Shown in pieces: positions 7,441 to 15,655 of a stretch of DNA of 26,698 nt; the first letter of the stretch is position 1, and each line of letters begins with the position of its first letter. Position numbers and translations under genes: made by a program. The DNA lies in contig JBHJGU010000081.1 in the NCBI GenBank assembly GCA_050331475.1, positions 1-26,698 of the forward strand. The letters are read 5' to 3'. Source of the DNA: JBHJGU01 sp050331475. GTDB taxonomy: Bacteria > Pseudomonadota > Alphaproteobacteria > Caulobacterales > Maricaulaceae. The notes beneath the pieces are model-generated. The model searched no databases. It saw only the letters and a program-made list of their open reading frames with translations, and was not told where the DNA came from.

Positions 7441-7974
7441 ATGTCGCGCACCGGGAAAAAACCGATCGACGTGCCGGGCGGGGTCACCGTGACGGTGAAA
7501 GACCGTTCGGTGTCGGTCAAAGGCTCGAAGGGCGAGTTGGGCTTGGACCTTGTGGATGAGGTTGACGTGTCGGTGGATGGCGCGGTGGTCAGTGTCATCC
7601 CGCGCGAGGAGTCCAAGCGCGCCCGCGCCATGTGGGGCATGCAGCGCTCGCTCATCGCCAATATGATCGAAGGCGTCTCAAAGGGTTTTGAGAAGAATTT
7701 GGAGCTGGTGGGCGTCGGCTATCGGGCTCAAATGCAGGGGACGAAGCTGAAACTGTCCTTAGGCTTCAGCCATGACGTTTTGGTCGAGCCGCCCGAAGGC
7801 GTGAAAATCGAAGCGCCGAAGCCCACCGAGATCAAGCTCTCCGGCGCGGACAAGCAGGCGATCGGTCAAGCGGCCGCAGACATTCGCAAATACCGTCCGC
7901 CGGAGCCCTACAAGGGTAAAGGCATCAAATATGCCGGCGAGCAAATTCGCCGCAAAGAAGGCAAGAAGAAGTAA
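7441..7974 (+). CDS. rplF: 50S ribosomal protein L6
   Basis: The product is 177 aa. It starts MSRTGKKPIDVPGGVTVTVK and carries the two repeated L6 domains, ending with PPEPYKGKGIKYAGEQIRRKEGKK, the strongly conserved C-terminal signature. L6 lies near the factor-binding stalk base. It lies 5 bases before rplR. Confidence 0.98.
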   Translation: MSRTGKKPIDVPGGVTVTVKDRSVSVKGSKGELGLDLVDEVDVSVDGAVVSVIPREESKRARAMWGMQRSLIANMIEGVSKGFEKNLELVGVGYRAQMQGTKLKLSLGFSHDVLVEPPEGVKIEAPKPTEIKLSGADKQAIGQAAADIRKYRPPEPYKGKGIKYAGEQIRRKEGKKK

Positions 7975-7979
7975 GACCG

Positions 7980-8342
7980 ATGGATCGCACCAGAGAAAAC
8001 CGGATCAAGCGCGCCGCCCGGGTGCGGCGTCGGGTGAAAGCCCTCGGCGCCGGCCGGGCGCGGCTATCGGTGTTTCGGTCCTCGAAACACATCTACGCCC
8101 AAGTGATCGACGACGCAGACGGCCGGACTTTGGCCGCCGCCTCCACCCTGGATCCGGCGGCGAAAGAGGCGGGGGCGGGCGCGAACGACGTCTCCGCGGC
8201 CGGCGTGGTCGGCAAACTGATCGGCGAGCGTTCGGTCGCCGCCGGCGTCACCGATGTGGTGTTTGACCGGGGTGGATATCTGTTTCACGGCCGCGTGAAG
8301 GCGCTTGCAGATGCGGCGCGCGAAGCCGGACTGAAGTTTTAA
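7980..8342 (+). CDS. rplR: 50S ribosomal protein L18
   Basis: The product is 120 aa. The N-terminus is rich in Arg/Lys (RENRIKRAARVRRRVKAL), then RLSVFRSSKHIYAQVIDD and the C-terminal VVFDRGGYLFHGRVKALADAAREAGL; both are L18 hallmarks. L18 binds 5S rRNA with L5. The ATG at 7980 follows the rplF stop directly and has only a weak AAGA-type ribosome-binding site, so re-initiation from rplF is likely. Confidence 0.97.
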   Translation: MDRTRENRIKRAARVRRRVKALGAGRARLSVFRSSKHIYAQVIDDADGRTLAAASTLDPAAKEAGAGANDVSAAGVVGKLIGERSVAAGVTDVVFDRGGYLFHGRVKALADAAREAGLKF

Positions 8343-8353
8343 GGAGGCTGAGC

Positions 8354-8938
8354 ATGGCGCGGCGCGACGAACGCGGCGGTCGGGATCGAGACCGCAACCG
8401 GCAGGAGGAGGCGGACAATGAATTCGTCGACAAGCTGGTGCATATCAATCGGGTGGCCAAGACGGTCAAAGGCGGGCGGAACTTCGCCTTCGCCGCGCTC
8501 GTCGTGGTCGGCGATCAGAAGGGCCGGGTGGGCTTTGGCCACGGCAAAGCGCGCGAAGTGCCCGAGGCGATCCGCAAAGCCACGGATGAAGCGAAGAAAA
8601 CCCTGGTCCGGGTACCCTTGCGGGAAGGTCGGACCTTGCACCATGACGCACGCGGGCATCACGGCGCGGGCCGGGTTTTGCTGCGCGCCGCGCCTCCGGG
8701 AACCGGCGTGATCGCGGGTGGTCCCATGCGTGCGGTGCTTGAGACTTTGGGTGTTCAGGACGTCGTGGCCAAGTCTTTGGGCACGTCGAATGCGTATAAC
8801 ATGGTGCGCGCCACCTTTGACGCGCTGAAAAACCAGCGCAGCCCGCGCGCGGTAGCGAATAAGCGCGGCATGAAGGTCGGCGAACTGGTTTCGCGTCGTC
8901 AAGACGGCGCGTCCGCGCCGGAAGCGATCGAAGCGTAA
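8354..8938 (+). CDS. rpsE: 30S ribosomal protein S5
   Basis: The product is 194 aa. After a charged N-terminus (about 25 residues, RRDERGGRDRDRNR) comes the double-stranded-RNA-binding-like domain with HINRVAKTVKGGRNFAFAAL and GRVGFGHGKAREVPEAI. The C-terminal domain contains GTGVIAGGPMRAVLE and SLGTSNAYNMVRATFDAL. S5 affects decoding accuracy and lines the mRNA entry site. An AAGGAGG at 8341-8347 gives a clear ribosome-binding site. Confidence 0.97.
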   Translation: MARRDERGGRDRDRNRQEEADNEFVDKLVHINRVAKTVKGGRNFAFAALVVVGDQKGRVGFGHGKAREVPEAIRKATDEAKKTLVRVPLREGRTLHHDARGHHGAGRVLLRAAPPGTGVIAGGPMRAVLETLGVQDVVAKSLGTSNAYNMVRATFDALKNQRSPRAVANKRGMKVGELVSRRQDGASAPEAIEA

Positions 8939-8951
8939 GGGAGCCGAGGCG

Positions 8952-9161
8952 ATGACCGATACTGTGACCGTGCGCCAGACCGGTAGCCCGATCCGGCGGC
9001 CGAAAGACCAGCTCGCTACTCTTAAGGGGTTGGGACTGGGCCGTATTGGCCGTCAGCGTACCTTGCCCCATACTCCGGAGATCGCGGGCATGATCCGGAA
9101 AGTCGCTCATTTGGTGGAGGTTGTCGCCGACGACGCCGCCCAAGCCGAGAAGGCGGAATAA
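8952..9161 (+). CDS. rpmD: 50S ribosomal protein L30
   Basis: The product is 69 aa. It has the beta-alpha-beta L30 pattern with VRQTGSPIRRPKDQLATLKG and LGLGRIGRQRTLPHTPEIAGM, then a short acidic, Ala-rich C-terminal extension of about 10 residues beyond the usual 60-aa core. It lies between rpsE and rplO, 3 bases before the latter, as in most bacteria. Confidence 0.96.
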   Translation: MTDTVTVRQTGSPIRRPKDQLATLKGLGLGRIGRQRTLPHTPEIAGMIRKVAHLVEVVADDAAQAEKAE

Positions 9162-9164
9162 GCC

Positions 9165-9659
9165 ATGCGTTTGAACGAACTCAGCGACAATCCGGGCGCG
9201 ACCAAAGCGCGGACGCGGGTCGGCCGCGGCGTCGGCTCTGGCAAGGGCAAGACCGGCGGACGCGGCGTGAAGGGTCAAAAGTCGCGCTCCGGCGTGGCGA
9301 TTAAGGGCTTTGAAGGCGGCCAAATGCCGTTGCACATGCGCTTGCCCAAGCGCGGCTTTAATAAGCCGAACCGGGCGCGCTATGTGGAGCTGAGCTTAGG
9401 CCGGCTGCAGGCGGCGTTGGATGCGGGTAAGTTGGATGCGGGCCAGGCGAGCGACGAGGCGGCCTTGGCCGCGGCCGGTGTCGTGCGGCGGGTGCGCGAT
9501 GGCGTGCGCGTCATTGGCGGCGGCGCGCTGACCAGCAAAATCACGCTCACCGTCACGGGCGCGAGCACGGGCGCGAAAGCCGCGATCGAAGCGGTTGGCG
9601 GCAGCGTGACGTTGACATCCGCTGCGGCGGAAACGACCTCTGAGTCGGCGAGCGACTAA
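9165..9659 (+). CDS. rplO: 50S ribosomal protein L15
   Basis: The product is 164 aa. The Gly/Arg-rich N-terminus with RVGRGVGSGKGKTGGRGVKGQKSR and the GFEGGQMPLHMRLPKRGFN segment are diagnostic. The C-terminal domain is followed by a Ser/Thr/Glu/Ala tail. L15 is a late assembly protein of the large subunit. A 63-base gap then leads to secY, containing AAGGAGG (9708-9714) as the secY ribosome-binding site. Confidence 0.97.
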   Translation: MRLNELSDNPGATKARTRVGRGVGSGKGKTGGRGVKGQKSRSGVAIKGFEGGQMPLHMRLPKRGFNKPNRARYVELSLGRLQAALDAGKLDAGQASDEAALAAAGVVRRVRDGVRVIGGGALTSKITLTVTGASTGAKAAIEAVGGSVTLTSAAAETTSESASD

Positions 9660-9722
9660 CCGCCGATCTTGCGAGGACGCCCGCCGGGTCGATCCCGCGC
9701 CTAGGCTAAGGAGGAGCCCGGC

Positions 9723-11054
9723 ATGGCCTCAGCCGCCGAACAGCTTGCGTCTAACCTGAATTGGGGCGCGTTCGCCAAGGCGAGCGAACTGCATAAGCGC
9801 CTGCTGTTCACCCTCGGCGCGCTGATTGTCTATCGGCTTGGCACCTATGTGCCGATCCCGGGCATTGATGTTGGGGTTTACGCGCAGGCGTTCCAGAACC
9901 TCTCCGGCGGATTGTTGGGTGTGGCCAACATGTTCTCCGGCGGCGCCGTTGAGCGATTGGCGATCTTCGCGCTCAACGTCATGCCCTATATCTCCGCCTC
10001 AATCATCATGCAGCTGCTTTCGGCGACGGTGCCGTCTTTGGAGCGCTTGAAGAAAGAGGGCGAGGTTGGGCGCAAGCAGATTAATCAATACACCCGGTAT
10101 CTGACCGTCGTTCTGGCCACGTTCCAGGCCTATGGCATCGCCGTGGGGCTGCAATCGAGCCCCGGCTTGGGGGTTAATCCGGGGGGGTTCTTCATCGCCA
10201 CGACCGTGATTACGTTGGTCGGCGGAACCATCTTCTTGATGTGGTTGGGTGAACAAATCACTGCACGCGGGGTCGGCAACGGGATTTCGCTGATCATTTT
10301 CTCCGGCATTGTCGCGGAATTGCCGCGGGCGATTTTCCAGACGCTGAATTTGGGCCGGGTGGGCGAGCTTCAGCTGTTCGAAGTGTTGGCGATTATCGGG
10401 CTAGCGGCCGGCGTCATCGTGTTCATCGTTTTTATGGAGCGCTCTCAGCGCCGGCTTTTGGTGCAATATCCCAAGCGACAGCAAGGGTCGCGCATGGTGG
10501 GGGGGGAATCGAGCTTCCTGCCGTTGAAGGTGAACACGGCGGGCGTGATCCCACCGATCTTCGCGTCATCGCTTTTGTTGCTACCCGCCACAGCGGCGGG
10601 CTTCACCCAACAATCGGGCAGCGGGATCTTGCAAACCGTGGTCGCCGCTTTGGCCCACGGTCAGCCGCTCTTCATGGCGCTTTATGCGGGGCTGATCATA
10701 TTTTTCTGCTTCTTCTACACCTCGATCGTGATCAACCCGGAAGAGACAGCGGACAATCTGCGCAATTACGGCGGCTTTTTGCCGGGTATGCGACCAGGCA
10801 AGCGCACTGCGGAATATATCGACTATGTTCTGACGCGGTTAACCGTCGTTGGGTCGCTCTACATCGCGTTCGTTTGTCTGCTTCCGGAAGTTTTGATCGC
10901 TTATTATAATATTCCCTTCTATCTTGGGGGCACGTCTTTGTTGATTGTCGTCACCGTGACGATGGATACGGTGTCGCAGATTCAGTCGCACTTGCTTGCG
11001 CATCAATACGAAGGTCTAATCAAGAAAACAAAACTTCGGGGACGGAAGCGCTAG
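9723..11054 (+). CDS. secY: Protein translocase subunit SecY
   Basis: The product is 443 aa, a normal length. It contains the ten-helix channel pattern: RLGTYVPIPGID after helix 1, the plug region with MFSGGAVERLAIFALNVMPYI, the LKKEGEVGRKQINQYTRYLT loop, and the C-terminal MDTVSQIQSHLLAHQYEGLIKK. SecY is the central pore of the Sec translocon in the inner membrane. The stop is one base before the adk ATG, so the two are co-transcribed and probably coupled. Confidence 0.98.
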   Translation: MASAAEQLASNLNWGAFAKASELHKRLLFTLGALIVYRLGTYVPIPGIDVGVYAQAFQNLSGGLLGVANMFSGGAVERLAIFALNVMPYISASIIMQLLSATVPSLERLKKEGEVGRKQINQYTRYLTVVLATFQAYGIAVGLQSSPGLGVNPGGFFIATTVITLVGGTIFLMWLGEQITARGVGNGISLIIFSGIVAELPRAIFQTLNLGRVGELQLFEVLAIIGLAAGVIVFIVFMERSQRRLLVQYPKRQQGSRMVGGESSFLPLKVNTAGVIPPIFASSLLLLPATAAGFTQQSGSGILQTVVAALAHGQPLFMALYAGLIIFFCFFYTSIVINPEETADNLRNYGGFLPGMRPGKRTAEYIDYVLTRLTVVGSLYIAFVCLLPEVLIAYYNIPFYLGGTSLLIVVTVTMDTVSQIQSHLLAHQYEGLIKKTKLRGRKR

Positions 11055-11055
11055 T

Positions 11056-11622
11056 ATGAAGCTGATTTTGTTTGGCCCGCCGGCGGCGGGCAAGGGGACC
11101 CAGGCCAAGCGCTTGGTGGAAGACCGCGATTATTTGCAATTGTCCACCGGTGATATGCTACGCGCCGCGCGCGCTTCAGGCAGCGAGCTGGGGCAAAAGG
11201 TCGCTGCGATCATGGACGCGGGCGATTTGGTGTCCGACGCGATCGTCATTGAGTTGATTGAAAATCGGTTGGATGAATGCGCGCATAAGCCGGGCGCGAT
11301 TTTCGACGGTTTCCCGCGCACCATCGCGCAAGCCGAAGCGCTCGATGCGATGTTGGCGGGCCGGGAGGATCAGATCGATTTGGTCATCGCGCTTAATGTC
11401 GAGGACGCGGCGTTGATCGCGCGGATGGAGAAGCGCGCCGCCGAAGAGGCGCGCGCGGACGACACGGTGGACGCCTTTAAGACGCGGTTGGGCAATTATC
11501 GCACGCAAACGGCCGCAGTGCTGCCGTATTATCGCGCCCAAGGCAAAATTGTTGACGTGGACGGTATGGCGGACGTGGACGCGGTCTCGCGCGCGATCGC
11601 CCAGGCGCTCGACGCGCGATAA
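11056..11622 (+). CDS. adk: Adenylate kinase, short-LID form
   Basis: The product is 188 aa. The P-loop GPPAAGKGTQ (residues 7-16), the AMP-binding STGDMLRA and FDGFPRT segments, and the RMEKRAAEEARADD region are clear. The LID is the short form: the about 27-residue insertion that carries a zinc site in long forms is missing, which is usual in alphaproteobacteria. The enzyme interconverts ATP + AMP and 2 ADP. The first gap of real size in the cluster (204 bases) follows it. Confidence 0.97.
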   Translation: MKLILFGPPAAGKGTQAKRLVEDRDYLQLSTGDMLRAARASGSELGQKVAAIMDAGDLVSDAIVIELIENRLDECAHKPGAIFDGFPRTIAQAEALDAMLAGREDQIDLVIALNVEDAALIARMEKRAAEEARADDTVDAFKTRLGNYRTQTAAVLPYYRAQGKIVDVDGMADVDAVSRAIAQALDAR

Positions 11623-11706
11623 CCCCGCCTCGCCCCTAAAATCCCGGGTTCGCGTGGACGTCCCATCCGCCATAAGAGCCGAGTTCGAACGCGTGAAAAA
11701 GGTCGG

Positions 11707-11734
11707 TTGACCCAAACGGTTTGAGGCGTATAAC
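11707..11734 (+). promoter_or_regulatory. Sigma70-like promoter for the rpsM-rpsK-rpoA-rplQ block
   Basis: TTGACC (11707-11712) and TATAAC (11729-11734) are separated by 16 bases. Each differs from the housekeeping consensus by one base. Transcription would start near 11741 and give a leader of roughly 85 bases before the rpsM start at 11827. It is the best-matching promoter I see in the ribosomal region and fits the break after adk. Confidence 0.65.
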
Positions 11735-11764
11735 ACGCGCTTCCTGCGTCAACGCGCACAGTCG

Positions 11765-11792
11765 GGCTCCGGCTTCTTTGGAAGACCGAGCC
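11765..11792 (+). promoter_or_regulatory. Leader hairpin upstream of rpsM
   Basis: GGCTCCGGCTTC (11765-11776) and GAAGACCGAGCC (11781-11792) pair with a TTTG loop. The stem has about 11 pairs with one bulged base on each arm. It lies about 23 bases before the AGGAGA ribosome-binding site (11815-11820), inside the predicted rpsM leader. There is no T-run. In Escherichia coli the alpha operon leader binds S4; no equivalent can be claimed from this sequence alone. Confidence 0.45.
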
Positions 11793-11826
11793 GTTTGGCG
11801 TTGCGATATCGTCTAGGAGAATGATT

Positions 11827-12195
11827 GTGGCTCGTATCGCCGGCGTCAATATCCCTTCGAACAAGCGCGTCGAGATCGCGCTGCGGTATATCCACGGGAT
11901 CGGTCCGCATTTCGCTCGGGAGATCTGTGAAAAGCTGGGCGTGCCGCGCGAGCGCCGGGTGGCGGAGCTGACGGACGCGGAAGTGTTGGCGCTGCGCGAA
12001 ACGATCGACCGCGATTATATGGTTGAGGGCGATCTGCGCCGCGACACGGCCGTCAACATTAAACGTCTCATGGATTTGGGGAACTATCGGGGCTTGCGCC
12101 ATCGCCGCGGTTTGCCGGTGCGCGGCCAGCGCACCCACACCAACGCCCGCACCCGGAAGGGTCCCGCCAAGCCGATCGCCGGCAAAAAGAAATAA
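11827..12195 (+). CDS. rpsM: 30S ribosomal protein S13
   Basis: The product is 122 aa from GTG 11827. An ATG at 11821 is in frame but touches the end of the AGGAGA ribosome-binding site (11815-11820). The GTG is 6 bases away and gives the family-standard (M)ARIAGVNIPSNKRVEIAL start. The helix-two-turn-helix region YIHGIGPHFAREIC and the C-terminal GLPVRGQRTHTNARTRKGP are intact. S13 contacts the P-site tRNA and S19. It is the first gene after the internal promoter. Confidence 0.95.
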   Translation: MARIAGVNIPSNKRVEIALRYIHGIGPHFAREICEKLGVPRERRVAELTDAEVLALRETIDRDYMVEGDLRRDTAVNIKRLMDLGNYRGLRHRRGLPVRGQRTHTNARTRKGPAKPIAGKKK

Positions 12196-12220
12196 CCGCA
12201 AGACCGGTTAGGAGCAGCCC

Positions 12221-12610
12221 ATGGCCCGCGAACCTTCTCGCGTTCGTCGTCGCGAAAGAAAAAACATCACCTCTGGCGTCGCCCCCGTCAACGCCAGCTT
12301 CAACAATACGATGGTGACCATCACCGACGCCCAAGGCAATGGCATTTCGTGGTCGTCTGCGGGCCATATGGGATTTAAGGGGTCGCGCAAATCCACACCC
12401 TATGCCGCCCAGGTCGCCGCGGAAGACGCGGGCCGCAAGGCGATGGAGCACGGGATGCGTACGCTTGAGGTCAACGTCTCCGGGCCCGGCTCGGGCCGGG
12501 AGTCGGCGTTGCGCGCGCTCCAGTCGATCGGTTTCACTATCACCACGATCCGTGACGTGACCCCTATCCCGCATAATGGGTGCCGTCCGCCGAAACGCCG
12601 GCGCGTCTAG
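12221..12610 (+). CDS. rpsK: 30S ribosomal protein S11
   Basis: The product is 129 aa, the usual length. It contains NITSGVAPVNASFNNTMVTITD, the AGHMGFKGSRKSTPYAAQVAAE segment and the basic C-terminus DVTPIPHNGCRPPKRRRV. S11 lies on the 30S platform near the mRNA exit. GTTAGGAG about 9 bases upstream is the ribosome-binding site. It lies 73 bases before rpoA. Confidence 0.98.
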   Translation: MAREPSRVRRRERKNITSGVAPVNASFNNTMVTITDAQGNGISWSSAGHMGFKGSRKSTPYAAQVAAEDAGRKAMEHGMRTLEVNVSGPGSGRESALRALQSIGFTITTIRDVTPIPHNGCRPPKRRRV

Positions 12611-12683
12611 CCCCGTCGAAGCGATTTGGATGCGCGCGCCGAGCCCAGGCGCCGCGCGCTTATTAGATAAAGAGGCCGCTTCT

Positions 12684-13700
12684 GTGATTGAAAAGAACTG
12701 GCAAGAACTGATCCGACCGATGAAGCCCGTGCTCGAGTCTGGCTTCGACCCTCAGCGCCACGCGAAAATCGTCGCCGAGCCGCTTGAGCGCGGCTTTGGC
12801 ACCACCTTGGGCAGCGCGCTGCGGCGGGTGTTGTTGTCCTCGCTTCAAGGCGCGGCCGTTACCTCGGTGCAAATTGACGGAGTGGTGCACGAGTTCTCGT
12901 CGATCGAAGGCGTGCGCGAGGACGTCACTGACATCATCTTAAACCTCAAGCAATTGCCGATCCGGATGCATGCGGAAGGACCCAAACGGGTCATGCTGCG
13001 CGCTCAGGGTCCGCGCGTCGTGACGGCGGCGGACATTGAGACCACCGCCGACATTGATGTGCTCGATCGCAACCACTTCATCTGCACGCTCGACCAAGGC
13101 GCGGAATTACGCATGGAGCTGACCCTGGAAGTGGGCAAAGGCTATGTCGCCGCGGATCGGAACCGGCCTGAGGACGCGCCGATCGGTTTGATCGCGATTG
13201 ACGCGCTTTACAGCCCCGTCAAACGCGTGGCCTTCAAGGTCGAGAACACCCGCGAAGGCCAAGTGCTGGACTATGACAAGCTGAACCTGGAAATCGAGAC
13301 GAATGGCTCGGTCACCCCCGATGACGCGGTGGCCTATGCGGCTCGGATCCTTCAAGACCAGTTCCAGATCTTCATCAACTTTGAAGAGCCCAAAGAAGAA
13401 AAACCGATCGAGGATCGCCCGGAATTAGACTTCAACCCAGTCCTCCTCAAAAAGGTTGACGAATTGGAGCTGTCTGTCCGCTCGGCGAATTGCCTGAAGA
13501 ACGACAATATTGTCTATATCGGCGATCTCATTCAGAAATCCGAAGCGGAAATGTTGCGTACGCCGAATTTCGGTCGCAAATCGCTCAATGAGATCAAGGA
13601 AGTCCTCGCTCAAATGGGGTTGCATTTGGGCATGGAAGCGCCGAACTGGCCGCCCGACAATATTGAAGACCTCGCCAAACGGTTTGAAGACCACCTCTAA
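12684..13700 (+). CDS. rpoA: RNA polymerase alpha subunit
   Basis: The product is 338 aa from GTG 12684, giving (M)IEKNWQELIRPMKP, the alphaproteobacterial start. The frame is open back to 12576 but those 36 codons overlap rpsK and have no homologous look. AAAGAGG at 12669-12675 is the likely ribosome-binding site. The N-terminal assembly domain includes EPLERGFGTTLGSALRRVLL; the C-terminal domain (about 255-325) contains SVRSANCLKNDNIVYIGDL and RTPNFGRKSLNEIKE, which bind UP-element DNA and activators. Confidence 0.96.
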   Translation: MIEKNWQELIRPMKPVLESGFDPQRHAKIVAEPLERGFGTTLGSALRRVLLSSLQGAAVTSVQIDGVVHEFSSIEGVREDVTDIILNLKQLPIRMHAEGPKRVMLRAQGPRVVTAADIETTADIDVLDRNHFICTLDQGAELRMELTLEVGKGYVAADRNRPEDAPIGLIAIDALYSPVKRVAFKVENTREGQVLDYDKLNLEIETNGSVTPDDAVAYAARILQDQFQIFINFEEPKEEKPIEDRPELDFNPVLLKKVDELELSVRSANCLKNDNIVYIGDLIQKSEAEMLRTPNFGRKSLNEIKEVLAQMGLHLGMEAPNWPPDNIEDLAKRFEDHL

Positions 13701-13712
13701 GCCTGCCGCCTC

Positions 13713-13731
13713 GGCGCGCGACTGGCGCGCC
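13713..13731 (+). other. GC hairpin between rpoA and rplQ
   Basis: GGCGCGC (13713-13719) and GCGCGCC (13725-13731) form a perfect 7-bp stem with a GACTG loop in the 55-base gap. There is no T-run, so it is more likely an attenuating or processing structure than a terminator. An overlapping 12-bp self-complementary sequence (CTGGCGCGCCAG, 13722-13733) offers an alternative pairing. Confidence 0.4.
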
Positions 13732-13755
13732 AGGCCACCTTAAGGAGAGACCGCC

Positions 13756-14172
13756 ATGCGCCATGGCAATGGGCGTCGCAAGTTAAACCGCACCCACACC
13801 CATCGCCGCGCGATGTTCGCTAATATGGCGTCGTCGCTGATTGAGCATGAGGCGATCATCACCACCTTGCCCAAGGCCAAAGAGCTGCGCCCAATCGTGG
13901 AGCGCTTGGTGACTTTGGCGAAAAAAGGCGACGTGGCGGCGCGCCGGCGGGCGGCCTCCAAGCTGCGCGACGAGGCGATGACCAAGAAACTGTTCGACGT
14001 GCTGGGGCCGCGCTACCAAGAGCGCTCGGGCGGTTACACGCGGGTGCTCAAAGCCGGCTTCCGCTATGGCGACGCCGCCCCTATGGCGGTTATTGAACTT
14101 GTGGACAAGGACCCCGAGGCGCGCGGCCGGATCGATCGCGATCGTGTCGTCGCTGAAGCCGAGGCGGAATAA
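13756..14172 (+). CDS. rplQ: 50S ribosomal protein L17
   Basis: The product is 138 aa. It starts MRHGNGRRKLNRTHTHRRAM and contains EHEAIITTLPKAKELRPIVE and the C-terminal SGGYTRVLKAGFRYGDAAPMAVIELVD; all are L17 signatures. The tail of about 20 residues is charged. AAGGAGA (13741-13747) precedes the ATG. This is the last gene of the ribosomal cluster. Downstream, CCGC-GGCTT-GCGG followed by ATTTTT (about 14180-14198) is a weak possible terminator. Confidence 0.97.
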   Translation: MRHGNGRRKLNRTHTHRRAMFANMASSLIEHEAIITTLPKAKELRPIVERLVTLAKKGDVAARRRAASKLRDEAMTKKLFDVLGPRYQERSGGYTRVLKAGFRYGDAAPMAVIELVDKDPEARGRIDRDRVVAEAEAE

Positions 14173-14201
14173 CCGGCGGCCGCGGCTTGCGGATTTTTAA
14201 G

Positions 14202-14247
14202 CTGAACAAAGGGTTCAGTCCGCCGTCAGGGGGCGTATCTTAGACCC
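14202..14247 (+). promoter_or_regulatory. Possible promoter and operator-like repeat before the degP-like gene
   Basis: CTGAAC (14202-14207) and GTTCAG (14213-14218) form a perfect inverted repeat around AAAGG. Further on, TATCTT (14236-14241) resembles a -10 box placed so that transcription would begin at or beside the ATG at 14248. No good Shine-Dalgarno sits at normal distance (AGGGGG is 15 bases away), so a leaderless mRNA is possible. The -35 is unclear. Confidence 0.3.
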
Positions 14248-15651
14248 ATGACGATGTTACGCGCTCTGACCCTCGCCTTATGCGTCGTCGCCGCCAACGC
14301 GGCGCAGGCGCAGCTTTTCGAGCGGCGTCCGCCTTCGGACGCGGGAACCGTTCAGCTGTCCTTCGCGCCGATTGTGCGCGAAGCGGCCCCTGCGGTCGTG
14401 AATGTGTACTCCCGTCGGGTGGTGCGCACGCGCAGCCCATTCGCCAGCGATCCGTTTTTCCAATTCTTTTTCGGCGAACGCGGCGGGGCCAGCGAGCGGG
14501 TCCAACAATCCCTCGGCTCCGGCGTCATCGTGCGCGAAGACGGGGTGATCGTCACCAACAACCACGTGATTAAGGGCGCGGACGAGCTGATTGTCGTGCT
14601 TCAGGACCGCCGCGAGTTCGAAGCCGAATTGTTGCTTGCTGATGAGCGGACGGATCTCGCGGTCCTGCGCATCGATGTCGGCGATCGGCCGGTCCCGGTT
14701 TTGCCGTTCGATCGCACCGGAGACGCGGAAGTGGGCGATTTGGTGCTCGCCATCGGCAACCCGTTCGGCGTCGGCCAAACGGTCACGCACGGGATCATTT
14801 CGGCGCTAGGACGGTCTGATGTTGGTGTGACGGATTTCTCCTTTTTTATTCAAACCGATGCAGCGATCAATCCGGGCAATTCCGGCGGCGCGTTGGTGGA
14901 TTTGGATGGAGAGCTGATCGGCGTGAACACAGCCATTTTCTCCCGCTCCGGGGGGTCAAACGGCATCGGCTTCGCCATTCCGGCTGAGCTTGTGGAGCGG
15001 GTGGTGGAATCCGCTCTGGGCGAGGGGCGGATCGTTCGCCCCTGGCTAGGGGTTAAGGGCCAAACCGTAACCAACAATCTCGCCTTAGCGCTGGAGCTTG
15101 ACCGGCCCCAAGGCGTGGTCGTCGATGCGGTCTATCCTCGCGGCCCTGCCGATCGGGCCGGGCTGAAGGCGGGCGACGTGATCCTCACAGTCGACGGGGT
15201 GGAGGTCAATGACGAGGCCGCCCTGCGGTTCCGCTTCGCGACCCGGCGCGTCGGCGAAACGGCGGACGTGGAGTATGTCCGCGACGGACGCCGGCGCACC
15301 GCGCGCGCGCGCGCCGAGCCGCCGGTGGAGGACCCCGAGCGCGATGTGCGCGAGATTACGTTTACCGGGCCGTTTCGTGGCGCGGAAGTGGCCAATCTCT
15401 CCCCCGCTTTCGCCGAAGAAATGCGGCTGGATCCCTTTGCCACCGGCGTCGTTATCACCCGGCTCAACCGTCGCGATCTCGCGGGCCGGGTGGGTTTCCG
15501 GCCGGGGGATCGGATCGTGGCGATTAACGGCGAAGAGATTGAAACCACCCGCGAGCTTGAGCGCCTTTTGGCGGTCAATGACGGCGCGCGCGTTTGGGAG
15601 GTCGCCATAGAACGCAATGGCCGTTTGCTGCGCGAAACGGTGCGTTTGTAG
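14248..15651 (+). CDS. DegP/HtrA-family periplasmic serine endoprotease
   Basis: The product is 467 aa. Residues 1-22 are a Sec signal peptide (hydrophobic core, then AQAQ). The trypsin-like domain carries the triad: His106 in TNNHVIKG, Asp136 in RTDLAVL and Ser212 in GNSGGAL. Two PDZ domains follow, at about 268-355 (RPWLGVKGQTV, GLKAGDVILTVDG) and about 375-465 (VGFRPGDRIVAING). This is the Do-type layout for degrading or refolding misfolded envelope proteins. The family stretch after the signal, AAPAVVNVYSRR, is present. It is monocistronic and convergent to the next gene. DegP, DegQ and DegS-like assignments cannot be separated here, though two PDZ domains exclude DegS. Confidence 0.93.
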   Translation: MTMLRALTLALCVVAANAAQAQLFERRPPSDAGTVQLSFAPIVREAAPAVVNVYSRRVVRTRSPFASDPFFQFFFGERGGASERVQQSLGSGVIVREDGVIVTNNHVIKGADELIVVLQDRREFEAELLLADERTDLAVLRIDVGDRPVPVLPFDRTGDAEVGDLVLAIGNPFGVGQTVTHGIISALGRSDVGVTDFSFFIQTDAAINPGNSGGALVDLDGELIGVNTAIFSRSGGSNGIGFAIPAELVERVVESALGEGRIVRPWLGVKGQTVTNNLALALELDRPQGVVVDAVYPRGPADRAGLKAGDVILTVDGVEVNDEAALRFRFATRRVGETADVEYVRDGRRRTARARAEPPVEDPERDVREITFTGPFRGAEVANLSPAFAEEMRLDPFATGVVITRLNRRDLAGRVGFRPGDRIVAINGEEIETTRELERLLAVNDGARVWEVAIERNGRLLRETVRL

Positions 15652-15655
15652 CGCG

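Noticed and set aside
12576..12683. N-terminal extension of RpoA
   Set aside because: The extra 36 codons overlap rpsK and look unlike any RpoA; GTG 12684 with AAAGAGG upstream gives the family-standard start.
14180..14198. Terminator after rplQ
   Set aside because: The stem is only 4 bp (CCGC/GCGG) before ATTTTT; too weak to list as a separate feature.
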